Shown here in pieces: positions 5,095 through 12,324 of a DNA stretch of 14,189 nt (position 1 is the stretch's first letter; every line of letters starts with the position of its first letter). Location: NCBI GenBank assembly GCA_937888735.1, contig CALASN010000176.1, positions 1 to 14,189 of the forward strand. The letters are read 5' to 3'. A model generated the notes under the pieces. The model was not told the DNA's origin. It made no database searches and worked only from the letters and a program-made list of their open reading frames with translations. The position numbers and the translations under genes are program-made. Origin of the DNA: UBA5499 sp002426275 (GTDB taxonomy: Bacteria > Bacillota > DTU084).

Positions 5095-6339
5095 ATGAAT
5101 ATCCGTACCACAGCGACGTCTGCTGAAAACAAACGGGCTTTAGCTGAACTATTAATCTATCGCGAGCTTCGCCAAAAGCCTTTATTCCAAGCGCTCTCCC
5201 GCTTGCTGGAAAACCCCCGGGATAACTATTATGAATTTTTCGCCTTTTTAGCTCAAAACGCAGTCCGCAGCGCGTGCATTCTGGGAGACTGCTGGCAGGA
5301 CGCTTTTTTGCACGAAGTATTAAGCGCGGAGAATCTGTTCACTCTCAGCGCTGAAAGCAACGTTACCGCGGAGCTGAAGCGGGCGGTCCGTCACGATCTA
5401 ATCAGACTGCAACAACTCTTCGCGCAGGATTTTCAGCTTTTGGCTCCCGCGCTGCCGTCTTGGAGAGGATTGGTCCAGGCAAAAAGTCCGGCTACGCCCT
5501 TTGAAAAGCTAATGGCGACCATGGCGCATTGTTCCGACTGGCCCGGTGAGCTTAATTCGCTGAGAGATTTCCACCAGCGCTATGGAGCGGGCGTCTTCTG
5601 CCGCTACTGGGCTTTCAAATGGGAGGGAAAACTCACTGGGATTGAAAAGCCGGATCCCATTTCCTTGCCTCAAATCGTGGGCTTGGAAAGACAGAAACAA
5701 GCTTTGCTCGCTAATACAAAGCATTTTCTGTCAGGCCTGCCGGCCAACTGCGCGCTTCTGCACGGAGCCAGGGGCACAGGCAAATCTTCCCTGGTAAAAG
5801 CAGTCTGCAGCGAATTGGCTCCCGCAGGGCTGCATCTTCTTGAGGTGGCAAAGGAAGAGCTGCAGACTCTGCCGGAACTTTTAGCCATCTTAGGTTCTCA
5901 GAAGACTAAATTCGTAATTTTCATCGACGACCTATCCTTCGAAGGGCAAGAGACAAGCTACAAAGCGCTCAAATCAGCCCTAGAGGGCGGCGTGCAAAGC
6001 AGGCCGGGAAACATTCTCATTTACGCTACCAGCAACCGCAGGCATTTAATCACAGAAAGCTTTACGGAACGGGAAGAGATTAACGGCGCAGACACAGTCG
6101 AGGAAAAGCTGTCCCTCTCGGATCGCTTTGGCCTGAACATTACCTTTCCTTCCCCGGATCAGGATGATTACCTGGCCATCGTCAGAAGCCTGGCCGCCTC
6201 GTTTCCCATCTCTTCCCAAGAGCTCACCCGCCGCGCTTTGGAATGGGAACGGAGGGCAAGCGGCAGATCCGGGAGACTGGCAAGACAATTCGTGATCGCC
6301 TTAGCCGGAGAACTGGGAATTAAACCCGACTGGCTATAG
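5095..6339 (+). CDS. DUF815-family AAA+ ATPase
   Basis: A 414-residue protein. Residues 1-190 are a helical N-terminal region without motifs I can name. Residues ~193-410 are an AAA+ module with IVGLERQKQALL (194-205), Walker A GARGTGKSS (224-232), Walker B FVIFIDDLSFE (273-283), sensor-1-like ATSNRRH (311-317) and an Arg in LSDRFG (341-346). This order and length are those of DUF815 ATP-binding proteins, common in anaerobic Firmicutes and uncharacterised in function. No membrane segment or signal peptide is visible. The ATG follows GAGGAGGA at 5079-5086. It runs toward the hydrogenase operon and ends 18 bp from that operon's last stop codon, with no clear terminator between. Confidence 0.85.
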   Translation: MNIRTTATSAENKRALAELLIYRELRQKPLFQALSRLLENPRDNYYEFFAFLAQNAVRSACILGDCWQDAFLHEVLSAENLFTLSAESNVTAELKRAVRHDLIRLQQLFAQDFQLLAPALPSWRGLVQAKSPATPFEKLMATMAHCSDWPGELNSLRDFHQRYGAGVFCRYWAFKWEGKLTGIEKPDPISLPQIVGLERQKQALLANTKHFLSGLPANCALLHGARGTGKSSLVKAVCSELAPAGLHLLEVAKEELQTLPELLAILGSQKTKFVIFIDDLSFEGQETSYKALKSALEGGVQSRPGNILIYATSNRRHLITESFTEREEINGADTVEEKLSLSDRFGLNITFPSPDQDDYLAIVRSLAASFPISSQELTRRALEWERRASGRSGRLARQFVIALAGELGIKPDWL

Positions 6340-6357
6340 CCTGGCCGAATCTGTCCC

Positions 6358-7746
6358 CTAATTTTGTTTTAAATCTTCTGCCAAGGCTTTCTTGCTGAGC
6401 GCGCCGTCCACAAGGACGCCGGGACCGCCTACGCAGCCGCCGGCGCATGCCATTCCTTCCAAATAATCCGCGGCTAAGCCTTGCTTTTCCGCCAGCGTCA
6501 GGAGCCGCCGGCACTCGGAGAGGCCTTCCGCTCTCTCCGTTTTCAGGTTTTTGTGCTTGCTCACCGCAGCCGCGACGCCGCCGCTGACGGCAAAGCCGCG
6601 ACCTGCGGCATCCGGCCGCTCCTCAAGCGCTAAGGGTTCTAACAGAGAGAGGTTTATGTCCTTAGCCACAAATAAGCAAGCCAGCTCTTCGAAAGTGAGC
6701 ACCGCATCCACAAGCTGCGGCGCTTCTGTTTTTTTGGCAAGGCAAGGACCGATGAACACGAGATAAGCGTCCGGTTCACTGTCCCGGACTTTCTGTGCTG
6801 CCAAGGCCAAAGGGCTGGGAGCCTTGGAGACGTGTCCGGAGAGGCTGGGATACCGACTCTCCAGGAGCTTCCTATATGCCGGACAGCATGAATTGGTGAG
6901 CCAGTCGCTTCCCAGCTCCGCCGCCTCCTGCTCCGCCACCTGCGAGGCGGCAAAACCCAGTTCCAGACAGCTGGTAAAGCCTAACTTCTTCAGGCCAGCG
7001 AACAGATGGCCGAGAGAAACGCCGCGACCAAATTGTCCCACGGCAGACGGCGCCATCAAGGCGACGAGCTTTTTCCCAGCCAAGAGATTCAAAATCACCG
7101 GCAAGATCTCGGACTTGTAGCTGATGGCCCCAAAAGGACAGCTGATGGTGCACTGACCGCAACTGACGCACAACGCCGGGTCAATGACAGCGTGCCTGTC
7201 GTCGCCTGATCTGATGGCGTCCGCTTGACAGGCGCGTTCGCAGGGGCGCTGGATCTTGAGAATGGCTCCAAACTGGCAAGCTCCCACGCAGAGGCCGCAT
7301 TCAACGCATTTTTGCTTTTCGATCACAGCCTTGCCGTTAATCACGCAAATAGCGTTTCTGGGACACACGTTTTCACAATTGTGCGCCACACAATGGCGGC
7401 AGGCGTCCGTGACCAAAATGCTGTCGATGGGGCATTGATCGCACGCGATGCCTATCACCTGAAGCACGTGTCCCTCTACTTTCTTGCGCTTGAGCGCCCT
7501 GGTGGCAGCCTTCAAGAGAGGCTCTCTGTCGCCGACGGGATCCTCTCCTAAGCTGAGACGGATCCGCTCCTTGAGGACTGCCCTTTCTTTAAATTCGCAA
7601 CAGCGATAATTCTTGATCCCCTTCTCAAATAATTGATAAGGCAAGTCTTCAATCTCGCGCAGCAATCGCCCAGCAAATACCAGGCGAGCTACTTCCGTGA
7701 GCACCTGACGGCGAATTTTGTCTATCTCTGAAATGATCCTTCTCAT
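6358..7746 (-). CDS. [FeFe] hydrogenase, group-B-like
   Basis: A 462-residue protein. The N-terminal ~100 residues (VLTEVARLVF and NYRCCEFKERAVLKERIRLSLG) match the extension of group B [FeFe] hydrogenases. Ferredoxin-type cysteines follow at 116/119/124/128, 147/150/153/157, 169/173 and 193/196/199/203. The H-cluster domain keeps all ligands: L1 NSCCPAY (285-291, Cys287-Cys288), L2 GPCLAKKTEA (333-342, Cys335) and L3 GMACAGGCVGG (431-441, Cys434 and Cys438). L1 and L2 differ from the prototypical TSCCPxW and MPCxxKxxE, as in other group B members. It should exchange electrons with ferredoxin to make or oxidise H2, though catalytic bias is unknown. It is the last gene of the operon, its ATG overlapping the previous stop by 4 nt. 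Maturases HydEFG are not in the window. Confidence 0.85.
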   Translation of the reverse strand: MRRIISEIDKIRRQVLTEVARLVFAGRLLREIEDLPYQLFEKGIKNYRCCEFKERAVLKERIRLSLGEDPVGDREPLLKAATRALKRKKVEGHVLQVIGIACDQCPIDSILVTDACRHCVAHNCENVCPRNAICVINGKAVIEKQKCVECGLCVGACQFGAILKIQRPCERACQADAIRSGDDRHAVIDPALCVSCGQCTISCPFGAISYKSEILPVILNLLAGKKLVALMAPSAVGQFGRGVSLGHLFAGLKKLGFTSCLELGFAASQVAEQEAAELGSDWLTNSCCPAYRKLLESRYPSLSGHVSKAPSPLALAAQKVRDSEPDAYLVFIGPCLAKKTEAPQLVDAVLTFEELACLFVAKDINLSLLEPLALEERPDAAGRGFAVSGGVAAAVSKHKNLKTERAEGLSECRRLLTLAEKQGLAADYLEGMACAGGCVGGPGVLVDGALSKKALAEDLKQN

Positions 7747-7982
7747 CGGTCATCCCTCCCCAGCTTTCGGAGCGTCTCTTTCAGCGCAGCGGGCGTCACA
7801 TTGTGGTAGAGCTTGCCGTTGATCCTGGCCACTGGTCCGCGGTCACACTCTCCCAAGCAGCTGGTTCCCCGGACGCGTAGCTTCTCTCTCAGCTCTGACG
7901 GCAGCTCTTCCAGAGCTAGAAATAGATCTTCTCCTCCCATTAGGTGGCACGCAGTTCCAAGACAAATCTCGACTGTGATCAT
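7743..7982 (-). CDS. Thioredoxin-like [2Fe-2S] protein (NuoE C-terminal-like)
   Basis: A 79-residue protein with four spaced cysteines, Cys7 and Cys12 (ICLGTAC) and Cys42 and Cys46 (CLGEC), the ligand pattern of thioredoxin-fold [2Fe-2S] domains in NuoE/HydC subunits. It lacks the NuoE N-terminal helical domain. It probably shuttles electrons for, or docks on, the hydrogenase encoded next, with which it overlaps by 4 nt (ATGA). A 13-nt gap separates it from the phosphatase gene, and a GGAGGAGAGAG-type Shine-Dalgarno lies in that gap. Confidence 0.88.
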   Translation of the reverse strand: MITVEICLGTACHLMGGEDLFLALEELPSELREKLRVRGTSCLGECDRGPVARINGKLYHNVTPAALKETLRKLGRDDR

Positions 7983-7995
7983 TCCTCTCTCCTCC

Positions 7996-9150
7996 TCAAA
8001 ACCATTCCACTTCGGTCTGTTTGCCCAGACGCGTCAAAAGCCGGACCAGCTCTGTGACAGCTTGCTGACGGGTTGGATAAGCCACAGCGCTCTGCAGCGA
8101 TTTGAAAGCCGGATTCAGCGCCGTGCCAATTAAAAAATGGATTTCCTCGCTGCGCAGCAGCTCTCTGGCAAGACATGAAGCGCCATCCTCCTTGGGCTGG
8201 ATGCTCTCGCCGCTGAGCACCAAGCGCAGCCTGTCGATGACTTTATTCAAAGTAAGGATCCCTTCGGTCACTAAGTTCGCTCCCGGCAAAAACGCCTTAG
8301 GCGGCACGGTGGGATCATCGTAATTCGCTTTTGTTATCAGCCTCTGTCCCCATTGCCTGGCCACCATGTTGCCTGTGGCACCCCCCGCGATTACCTTCTG
8401 TCCGGGAAAGGCCCGCAATCTTTCGCAAAGTTCCCGGTCCAAGGCAGCGTCTTCAGGCGGACCGGACAGCAACATCATGCTCCTGGGAGAGCGGGCTCTG
8501 AGCACCACGACTGTGGCGTCGTCTCCCGGCCGATCTTGATAGAGGATATTTACAATATCTAAAATCTCGCTGGCCCACTCCTCAGGTTCAAGGGAAGCGT
8601 GGGCTTTCTTCGCCAAGTAATAACGCAATCCTTCCATCCCCCAGCCTAGCTCCAGGATCCCGCCCACCCCGGCATGGATGACGCCGTCGGAAAACAAAAA
8701 CATGAGATCTCCCTCTTGCAGCGTAAACTCGCTCTGTTGAATCTCCTTTTCCCCTACTTTATTCTGACAAAAAGGCGGCTCCAGAAGCTGCTTATCCCGC
8801 AACAGCAGCGCCTGAGGGCTATCGTTCACAAGCAGCCGCGTCTGTCCGTCAGCCTCTGCGGCCAGCACGGCCAAGGTGGCATAAGCTAAGCCTCTCTTCT
8901 TGCAGACAGGCAAAGTCTGATTGATTGTGGCCATCACATCATCAAGGGGAAGTCCCCTGGAAAGGAGGGTGGAGGCCAGTTTTACGGTCATGGTGGAGAG
9001 GATGCCGGCTTTGACGCCGCTGCCCAAGCCGTCCGAAAGGGCCACCATGATCTCGTCGGGCCTGCGCAAAACCTCCACCGTGTCCCCGCAGAGCTCCTCC
9101 CCTTCCTTGGCCAGGGATTTTTGCGCCAAATCAAAGGCAAGCATGATCAT
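7996..9150 (-). CDS. SpoIIE/PP2C-type serine phosphatase with C-terminal extension
   Basis: A 384-residue protein. Residues 1-217 form a SpoIIE-type PP2C phosphatase domain. The metal-binding signatures are SDGLGSGVKA (39-48, Asp40), LFSDGV (152-157, Asp155) and GDDATVVVL (209-217, Asp210/Asp211). Residues ~225-384 form a separate C-terminal part with GGATGN (about 254-259) that I cannot name. No membrane segments are seen, unlike SpoIIE itself. Its start overlaps the stop of the PAS-hydrogenase gene by 4 nt (ATGA), which indicates translational coupling. The likely role is to dephosphorylate a partner-switching or kinase-controlled protein in response to the PAS hydrogenase; that role is inferred from gene order. 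Confidence 0.85.
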   Translation of the reverse strand: MIMLAFDLAQKSLAKEGEELCGDTVEVLRRPDEIMVALSDGLGSGVKAGILSTMTVKLASTLLSRGLPLDDVMATINQTLPVCKKRGLAYATLAVLAAEADGQTRLLVNDSPQALLLRDKQLLEPPFCQNKVGEKEIQQSEFTLQEGDLMFLFSDGVIHAGVGGILELGWGMEGLRYYLAKKAHASLEPEEWASEILDIVNILYQDRPGDDATVVVLRARSPRSMMLLSGPPEDAALDRELCERLRAFPGQKVIAGGATGNMVARQWGQRLITKANYDDPTVPPKAFLPGANLVTEGILTLNKVIDRLRLVLSGESIQPKEDGASCLARELLRSEEIHFLIGTALNPAFKSLQSAVAYPTRQQAVTELVRLLTRLGKQTEVEWF

Positions 9151-10814
9151 TCAGCCTTTCTTTTATTGATTAAAGAGATAACCTCCCAGAGAGTGGCTTT
9201 GGTCTCGGCGGCGTTTTCTCCCAGCAAGCCCGCTATTTCCTGCGCAGTGTGCAAATGCTTGTTAATGACCCGGGTCGCCTTATCTAGGGTCTGTTCATAG
9301 AGCAAATCCAGCTCCTTCTGCGCTTGAATCTGCGCCGATAGATCCCGAAAAATTCCTAGCACCAGGTTATATTCCGGCAAAGGAATGATCACCTCTTCCA
9401 CAGTGAGATGATATTGCGGGTACTCAACCTGGTCCAGACGGAGGACCTTACCTGTGGCCGCTACCTTGGCGAACGGTTCCGGCGCGATGAAGCTGGACAG
9501 GTGCAGGCCGATGGCCTCTTTCCCGTGCCTGTTGAACCAATTCTCAGCCGCGGGATTGAACTCTTGAATGATGAGATCCCGGTCCACTACGATCACGCCG
9601 TCTGGGGTGGAGCGCACCACCAGGTTGGCGAACGAGCGAAATTTTTCTTTCATATAAGAAACGCACATCTCAGGCTCCGCCTGACCTCTGAGCACGGCTA
9701 CGGCCTTCTGGCGGCAAGACGGATAACCGCACCCGCCGCAGTTGGTTTCATCTTCCGGACGGTACTTGCCGATTCTCTTCAGCACCTCACGAATTTCTTC
9801 CTCTGAGAATTCCTGCTCCGGTTTTTTCCTGTTCGTATAGCTGCGCCTTCGAGGAACGGTCTTTTTGGGGGCCGCAGCTTTTTGCGTCCAAATGAAGACG
9901 CGCTCCCGCCGCTGCCATAAATTCTCTTGGGGGCAGGCCATGGCCGGACCCATCAAACAGCCGCCGCTGCATGCCATGGCTTCAATGAACTTAGGCCCCT
10001 TGCCTCCCCCCGCTAAAAAACGAAAAAGCTCCAGCAATGAATCAAGGCCGCTGATCTGCTCCACATCGCTTTTCCCCTCCAGCTGCGACGCCCGCAGCAC
10101 TCCGCCGGACATGGGGAAAAGGCCCCCCGCTGCCAGCCCCAGCTCCGCCTCTCCCTTTTCCAGAGGTTTGTCTGCCAAAAACTTATCCAGGCTGGAGAAG
10201 GTGATGGCCCCCCGCAGCACCTCCGGTTCTCCCAGCGTCCTGACTTCGTGAATCTTGGCCGCGCAAGGCCCCAGGAAGAAAACATTCGCTTTGGGATATT
10301 CCCGCTTCAGCATCCTGGCGTGAGCGACCATGGGAGACTCAATGGGAGCAAGCAGCGGCATCAAGCTGGGGAAATGTTTTTCCACCAAATTTACCACAGC
10401 CGGACAACACGAGGAAATTACGGTCTCCCGTTTGGTCTCGTAAAGCTTCCTGTAGCTTTGGGCCACCTGATTTGCACCTTCGGCCACTTGCCTTACCGCG
10501 CTCACGCCAAGCGCTCTCAAAGCTGCGAAGACTTGCGAGGGACTACGCCCGCCAACCCCGCAGGCCACGGAAGGAGCCACGCTCACCACAGTCTCCTCTC
10601 CGGCTTCAAGGGACTGTCTGAACAGAGGCAAATCGTCCCTGATCTGTTTGGCCTCCTGCGGACAGGCCTTAACGCAGCTGCCGCAGAGAATGCACACATC
10701 CTCAACCACCCTGGCTTGACCGCCGGAAAGGGCAATTGATTTCAAGGCGCATTCGCGCACGCAGCGATAACAATCCTGACACCGGGCGGGACTGGTTTGG
10801 ATAATGGTATTCAT
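9147..10814 (-). CDS. Putative sensory [FeFe]-hydrogenase-like protein with PAS domain
   Basis: A 555-residue multidomain protein. Two [4Fe-4S] motifs lie at the N-terminus (Cys12/15/18/22 and Cys41/44/47/51). An H-cluster domain follows, with L1 SSCCPAV (134-140, Cys136-Cys137), L2 GPCAAKIHE (182-190, Cys184) and L3 EAMACSGGCLMGP (278-290, Cys282 and Cys286), so all ligands are kept. A linker leads to a third Fe-S motif (Cys359/362/367 and Cys384). A PAS domain spans ~395-492 (STPDGVIVVDRDLIIQEFNP), and a C-terminal helical segment contains AQEIAGLLGE (524-533). No histidine kinase or cyclase output is attached, so output probably passes through the phosphatase encoded next. Hydrogenases with PAS domains are regarded as H2 or redox sensors; catalysis itself is not excluded. 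Confidence 0.87.
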   Translation of the reverse strand: MNTIIQTSPARCQDCYRCVRECALKSIALSGGQARVVEDVCILCGSCVKACPQEAKQIRDDLPLFRQSLEAGEETVVSVAPSVACGVGGRSPSQVFAALRALGVSAVRQVAEGANQVAQSYRKLYETKRETVISSCCPAVVNLVEKHFPSLMPLLAPIESPMVAHARMLKREYPKANVFFLGPCAAKIHEVRTLGEPEVLRGAITFSSLDKFLADKPLEKGEAELGLAAGGLFPMSGGVLRASQLEGKSDVEQISGLDSLLELFRFLAGGGKGPKFIEAMACSGGCLMGPAMACPQENLWQRRERVFIWTQKAAAPKKTVPRRRSYTNRKKPEQEFSEEEIREVLKRIGKYRPEDETNCGGCGYPSCRQKAVAVLRGQAEPEMCVSYMKEKFRSFANLVVRSTPDGVIVVDRDLIIQEFNPAAENWFNRHGKEAIGLHLSSFIAPEPFAKVAATGKVLRLDQVEYPQYHLTVEEVIIPLPEYNLVLGIFRDLSAQIQAQKELDLLYEQTLDKATRVINKHLHTAQEIAGLLGENAAETKATLWEVISLINKRKAE

Positions 10815-11056
10815 TACGCCTCACCTGCTATATATTTTTGAAAAACTTCGTCTATGCTCTTGGGAGAAACGCCCAGAATCTCTTCCCCGTCGATGGACAT
10901 CACCACTCCCTCTTGACATTTTCCCTGACAAAAGGAAGCTTTCACTTTGACTTTGTCTTGGAGCCGATATTCTTCCAAAAGCGCCAGCATTCTCTCGATC
11001 ACCTGCTGCGATCCTTTTAAATGACAACCGCTTCCTATGCAAATAATAACTTCCAT
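10814..11056 (-). CDS. Thioredoxin-like [2Fe-2S] protein, first gene of the hydrogenase operon
   Basis: An 80-residue protein with Cys6 and Cys11 (ICIGSGC) and Cys43 and Cys47 (CQGKC), the [2Fe-2S] thioredoxin-fold pattern. It is a paralogue of the later 79-residue protein: the two share the arrangement CxGxxCHLxG near the start and about 31 residues between cysteine pairs. Each hydrogenase in the operon is thus preceded by, or grouped with, its own small [2Fe-2S] partner. The ATG at 11056 follows AAGGAG; its stop overlaps the next start (TAATG). The leader from the predicted start point is about 45 nt. Confidence 0.87.
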   Translation of the reverse strand: MEVIICIGSGCHLKGSQQVIERMLALLEEYRLQDKVKVKASFCQGKCQEGVVMSIDGEEILGVSPKSIDEVFQKYIAGEA

Positions 11057-11090
11057 CGTTCCCGCTCCTTGCCAAAAAGATAACGCAGTC

Positions 11091-11106
11091 TGTTAATTAA
11101 TTAACA
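11091..11106. promoter_or_regulatory. Rex-like operator over the hydrogenase operon start point
   Basis: A perfect 16-bp palindrome, TGTTAATTAATTAACA, matches the inner part of the clostridial Rex consensus TTGTTAA-N4-TTAACAA; only the outermost pair differs. It begins 2 bp after the -10 box and covers the predicted start near 11102, a position that blocks transcription. Rex releases DNA when NADH/NAD+ rises, so the operon should be induced under reductive stress. Rex control of hydrogenase genes is established in several Firmicutes; binding here is inferred. Confidence 0.75.
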
Positions 11107-11108
11107 TA

Positions 11109-11137
11109 ATTATAGCACAAAAACGAGGCAAAGCCAA
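11109..11137 (-). promoter_or_regulatory. Promoter of the hydrogenase operon
   Basis: On the minus strand TTGGCT (11137-11132), a 17-bp spacer and TATAAT (11114-11109) with a TGC extension form a strong sigma-A promoter. Its -35 box lies in the loop and right arm of the terminator of the preceding operon. Confidence 0.8.
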
Positions 11138-11152
11138 TGTGCGTTTTGCCTC
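11118..11152 (-). terminator. Rho-independent terminator of the typA-thrC-DUF763 unit
   Basis: On the minus strand the 8-bp perfect stem GAGGCAAA/TTTGCCTC (11152-11145 and 11132-11125) encloses a 12-nt loop and is followed by GTTTTTG. It lies about 35 bp past the DUF763 stop codon. Confidence 0.75.
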
Positions 11153-11187
11153 CTGCTGAAAGCATGCGGCAGCTGAGAGCTCTCATT

Positions 11188-12321
11188 TCACCTCAGGGAG
11201 CGTATTTCGTCTTCTCCGCCGGTTTTAGGGCCCAGCTGCAGCATTGAGAGCCGCTTGAGGGCTTTCAGCTTGTCGCTGCGTCCTAGTTTGGCATTTTTGA
11301 TCGCGTTTTCAAAGACGAAGATGCTGCTTTCATACTGCCTGTCCGAGACCGGATAAGGGAAGCCGTCCTTGCCGCCGTGAGCGAAACTGTAGCGCACAGG
11401 ATCTTCCCGGCTCACAGGCGCCCCCCAAATCACCTCGGAGACCAAGGCCAAAGCCCTGATTGTGGCAGGCCCCACCCCTTGAACGGCTAAGAGTTTTTCA
11501 AAGTCGAGAGGCTGCTTTTCGTACGCCGCGATTAAGGCGCGATTGAGGTAAGCCGAGTTGGGCACAGGATGCGGGCGCGGCATGGTGAAGCCGGGCAGCA
11601 CTCCTTGTTGCGGACTCCCGTGTAGGCGCGCTATTTCGCTCAAAGTCTCTTCTGGCTTCTGACAAGCCAGCTGAGCTGACAAGACCCGCGCCTGGCCGCT
11701 TTTGGGGGCCGTGAGATCCAAAACCGTCTTCGCTTTGGCGCCAAGGATCCCGCTGTGGGGTGCCGCGACAAATTCGCTCTGAGGCTCACCTAACCAGTGA
11801 TAGCGGCGGGCGTAATGATTTTCTTGATTCATCCCCTGTTGGACAACCGCCCACCTGCCGTCTCGGGTGAAAGCGAAAACGTGATGATAAAGCTGAAAGC
11901 CGTCTTGGATTGCCGTATTATCCACTTTCGCGGCCATCCGGCTGGAGTAGACCAGAGTTTCCAGATCAGCCGCCAGGCCGTACTTTTCTCCAGCCGCTTG
12001 GATTTCAGCAGGAGTTTTCCTTGAAGTTGCGCCTTTGCCGCCGGCGATGAAAATGCCTAAATCTCCCGCCACCGGCCGCAGTCCTTCCTTTAAGGCTCCG
12101 GTCACTGTGGTGGTGAGGCCCGAAGAATGCCAGTCAAAGCCCAAAACGCAGCCCAGCGCCTGAAACCAAATGGGATCCGCCAGCCTGTGCAGCACTTCTT
12201 CCGGGCCAAATTCCAGCACGATGGTCTCAACGATGGCCCGGCTCAAAGGCACCATCTTTTCAAATAGCCAGTGGGGACACGCCCCGCCGTGAAGGGGGAG
12301 ATTCGCGAAGCCCGTACGCAT
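11188..12321 (-). CDS. DUF763-family protein with helix-hairpin-helix
   Basis: A 377-residue protein of the DUF763 family, recognised by the start RTGFANLPLHGG and by conserved segments FIAGGKGATSRKTP (about 91-104), VYSSRMAAKVDNTAIQDGFQLYHH (124-147 region) and QQGMNQENHYARRYHW. Residues ~277-300 (LLAVQGVGPATIRALALVSEVIW) are a helix-hairpin-helix, which suggests nucleic-acid contact. The function of the family is not known to me. I chose ATG 12321, eight nt after GGAGG in the end of thrC. The TTG at 12324 directly abuts the thrC stop and is only five nt from GGAGG. The tight junction with thrC indicates cotranscription. The family is common in archaea and some bacteria, so transfer is possible. 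Confidence 0.85.
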   Translation of the reverse strand: MRTGFANLPLHGGACPHWLFEKMVPLSRAIVETIVLEFGPEEVLHRLADPIWFQALGCVLGFDWHSSGLTTTVTGALKEGLRPVAGDLGIFIAGGKGATSRKTPAEIQAAGEKYGLAADLETLVYSSRMAAKVDNTAIQDGFQLYHHVFAFTRDGRWAVVQQGMNQENHYARRYHWLGEPQSEFVAAPHSGILGAKAKTVLDLTAPKSGQARVLSAQLACQKPEETLSEIARLHGSPQQGVLPGFTMPRPHPVPNSAYLNRALIAAYEKQPLDFEKLLAVQGVGPATIRALALVSEVIWGAPVSREDPVRYSFAHGGKDGFPYPVSDRQYESSIFVFENAIKNAKLGRSDKLKALKRLSMLQLGPKTGGEDEIRSLR

Positions 12322-12324
12322 CAA

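Noticed and set aside
6332..6341. GGCTATAGCC palindrome at the convergent ends of the DUF815 and hydrogenase genes
   Set aside because: Too short and without an adjacent T-run to be called a terminator.
10248..10739. 163-codon open frame on the plus strand
   Set aside because: Antisense shadow of the H-cluster domain of the PAS hydrogenase.
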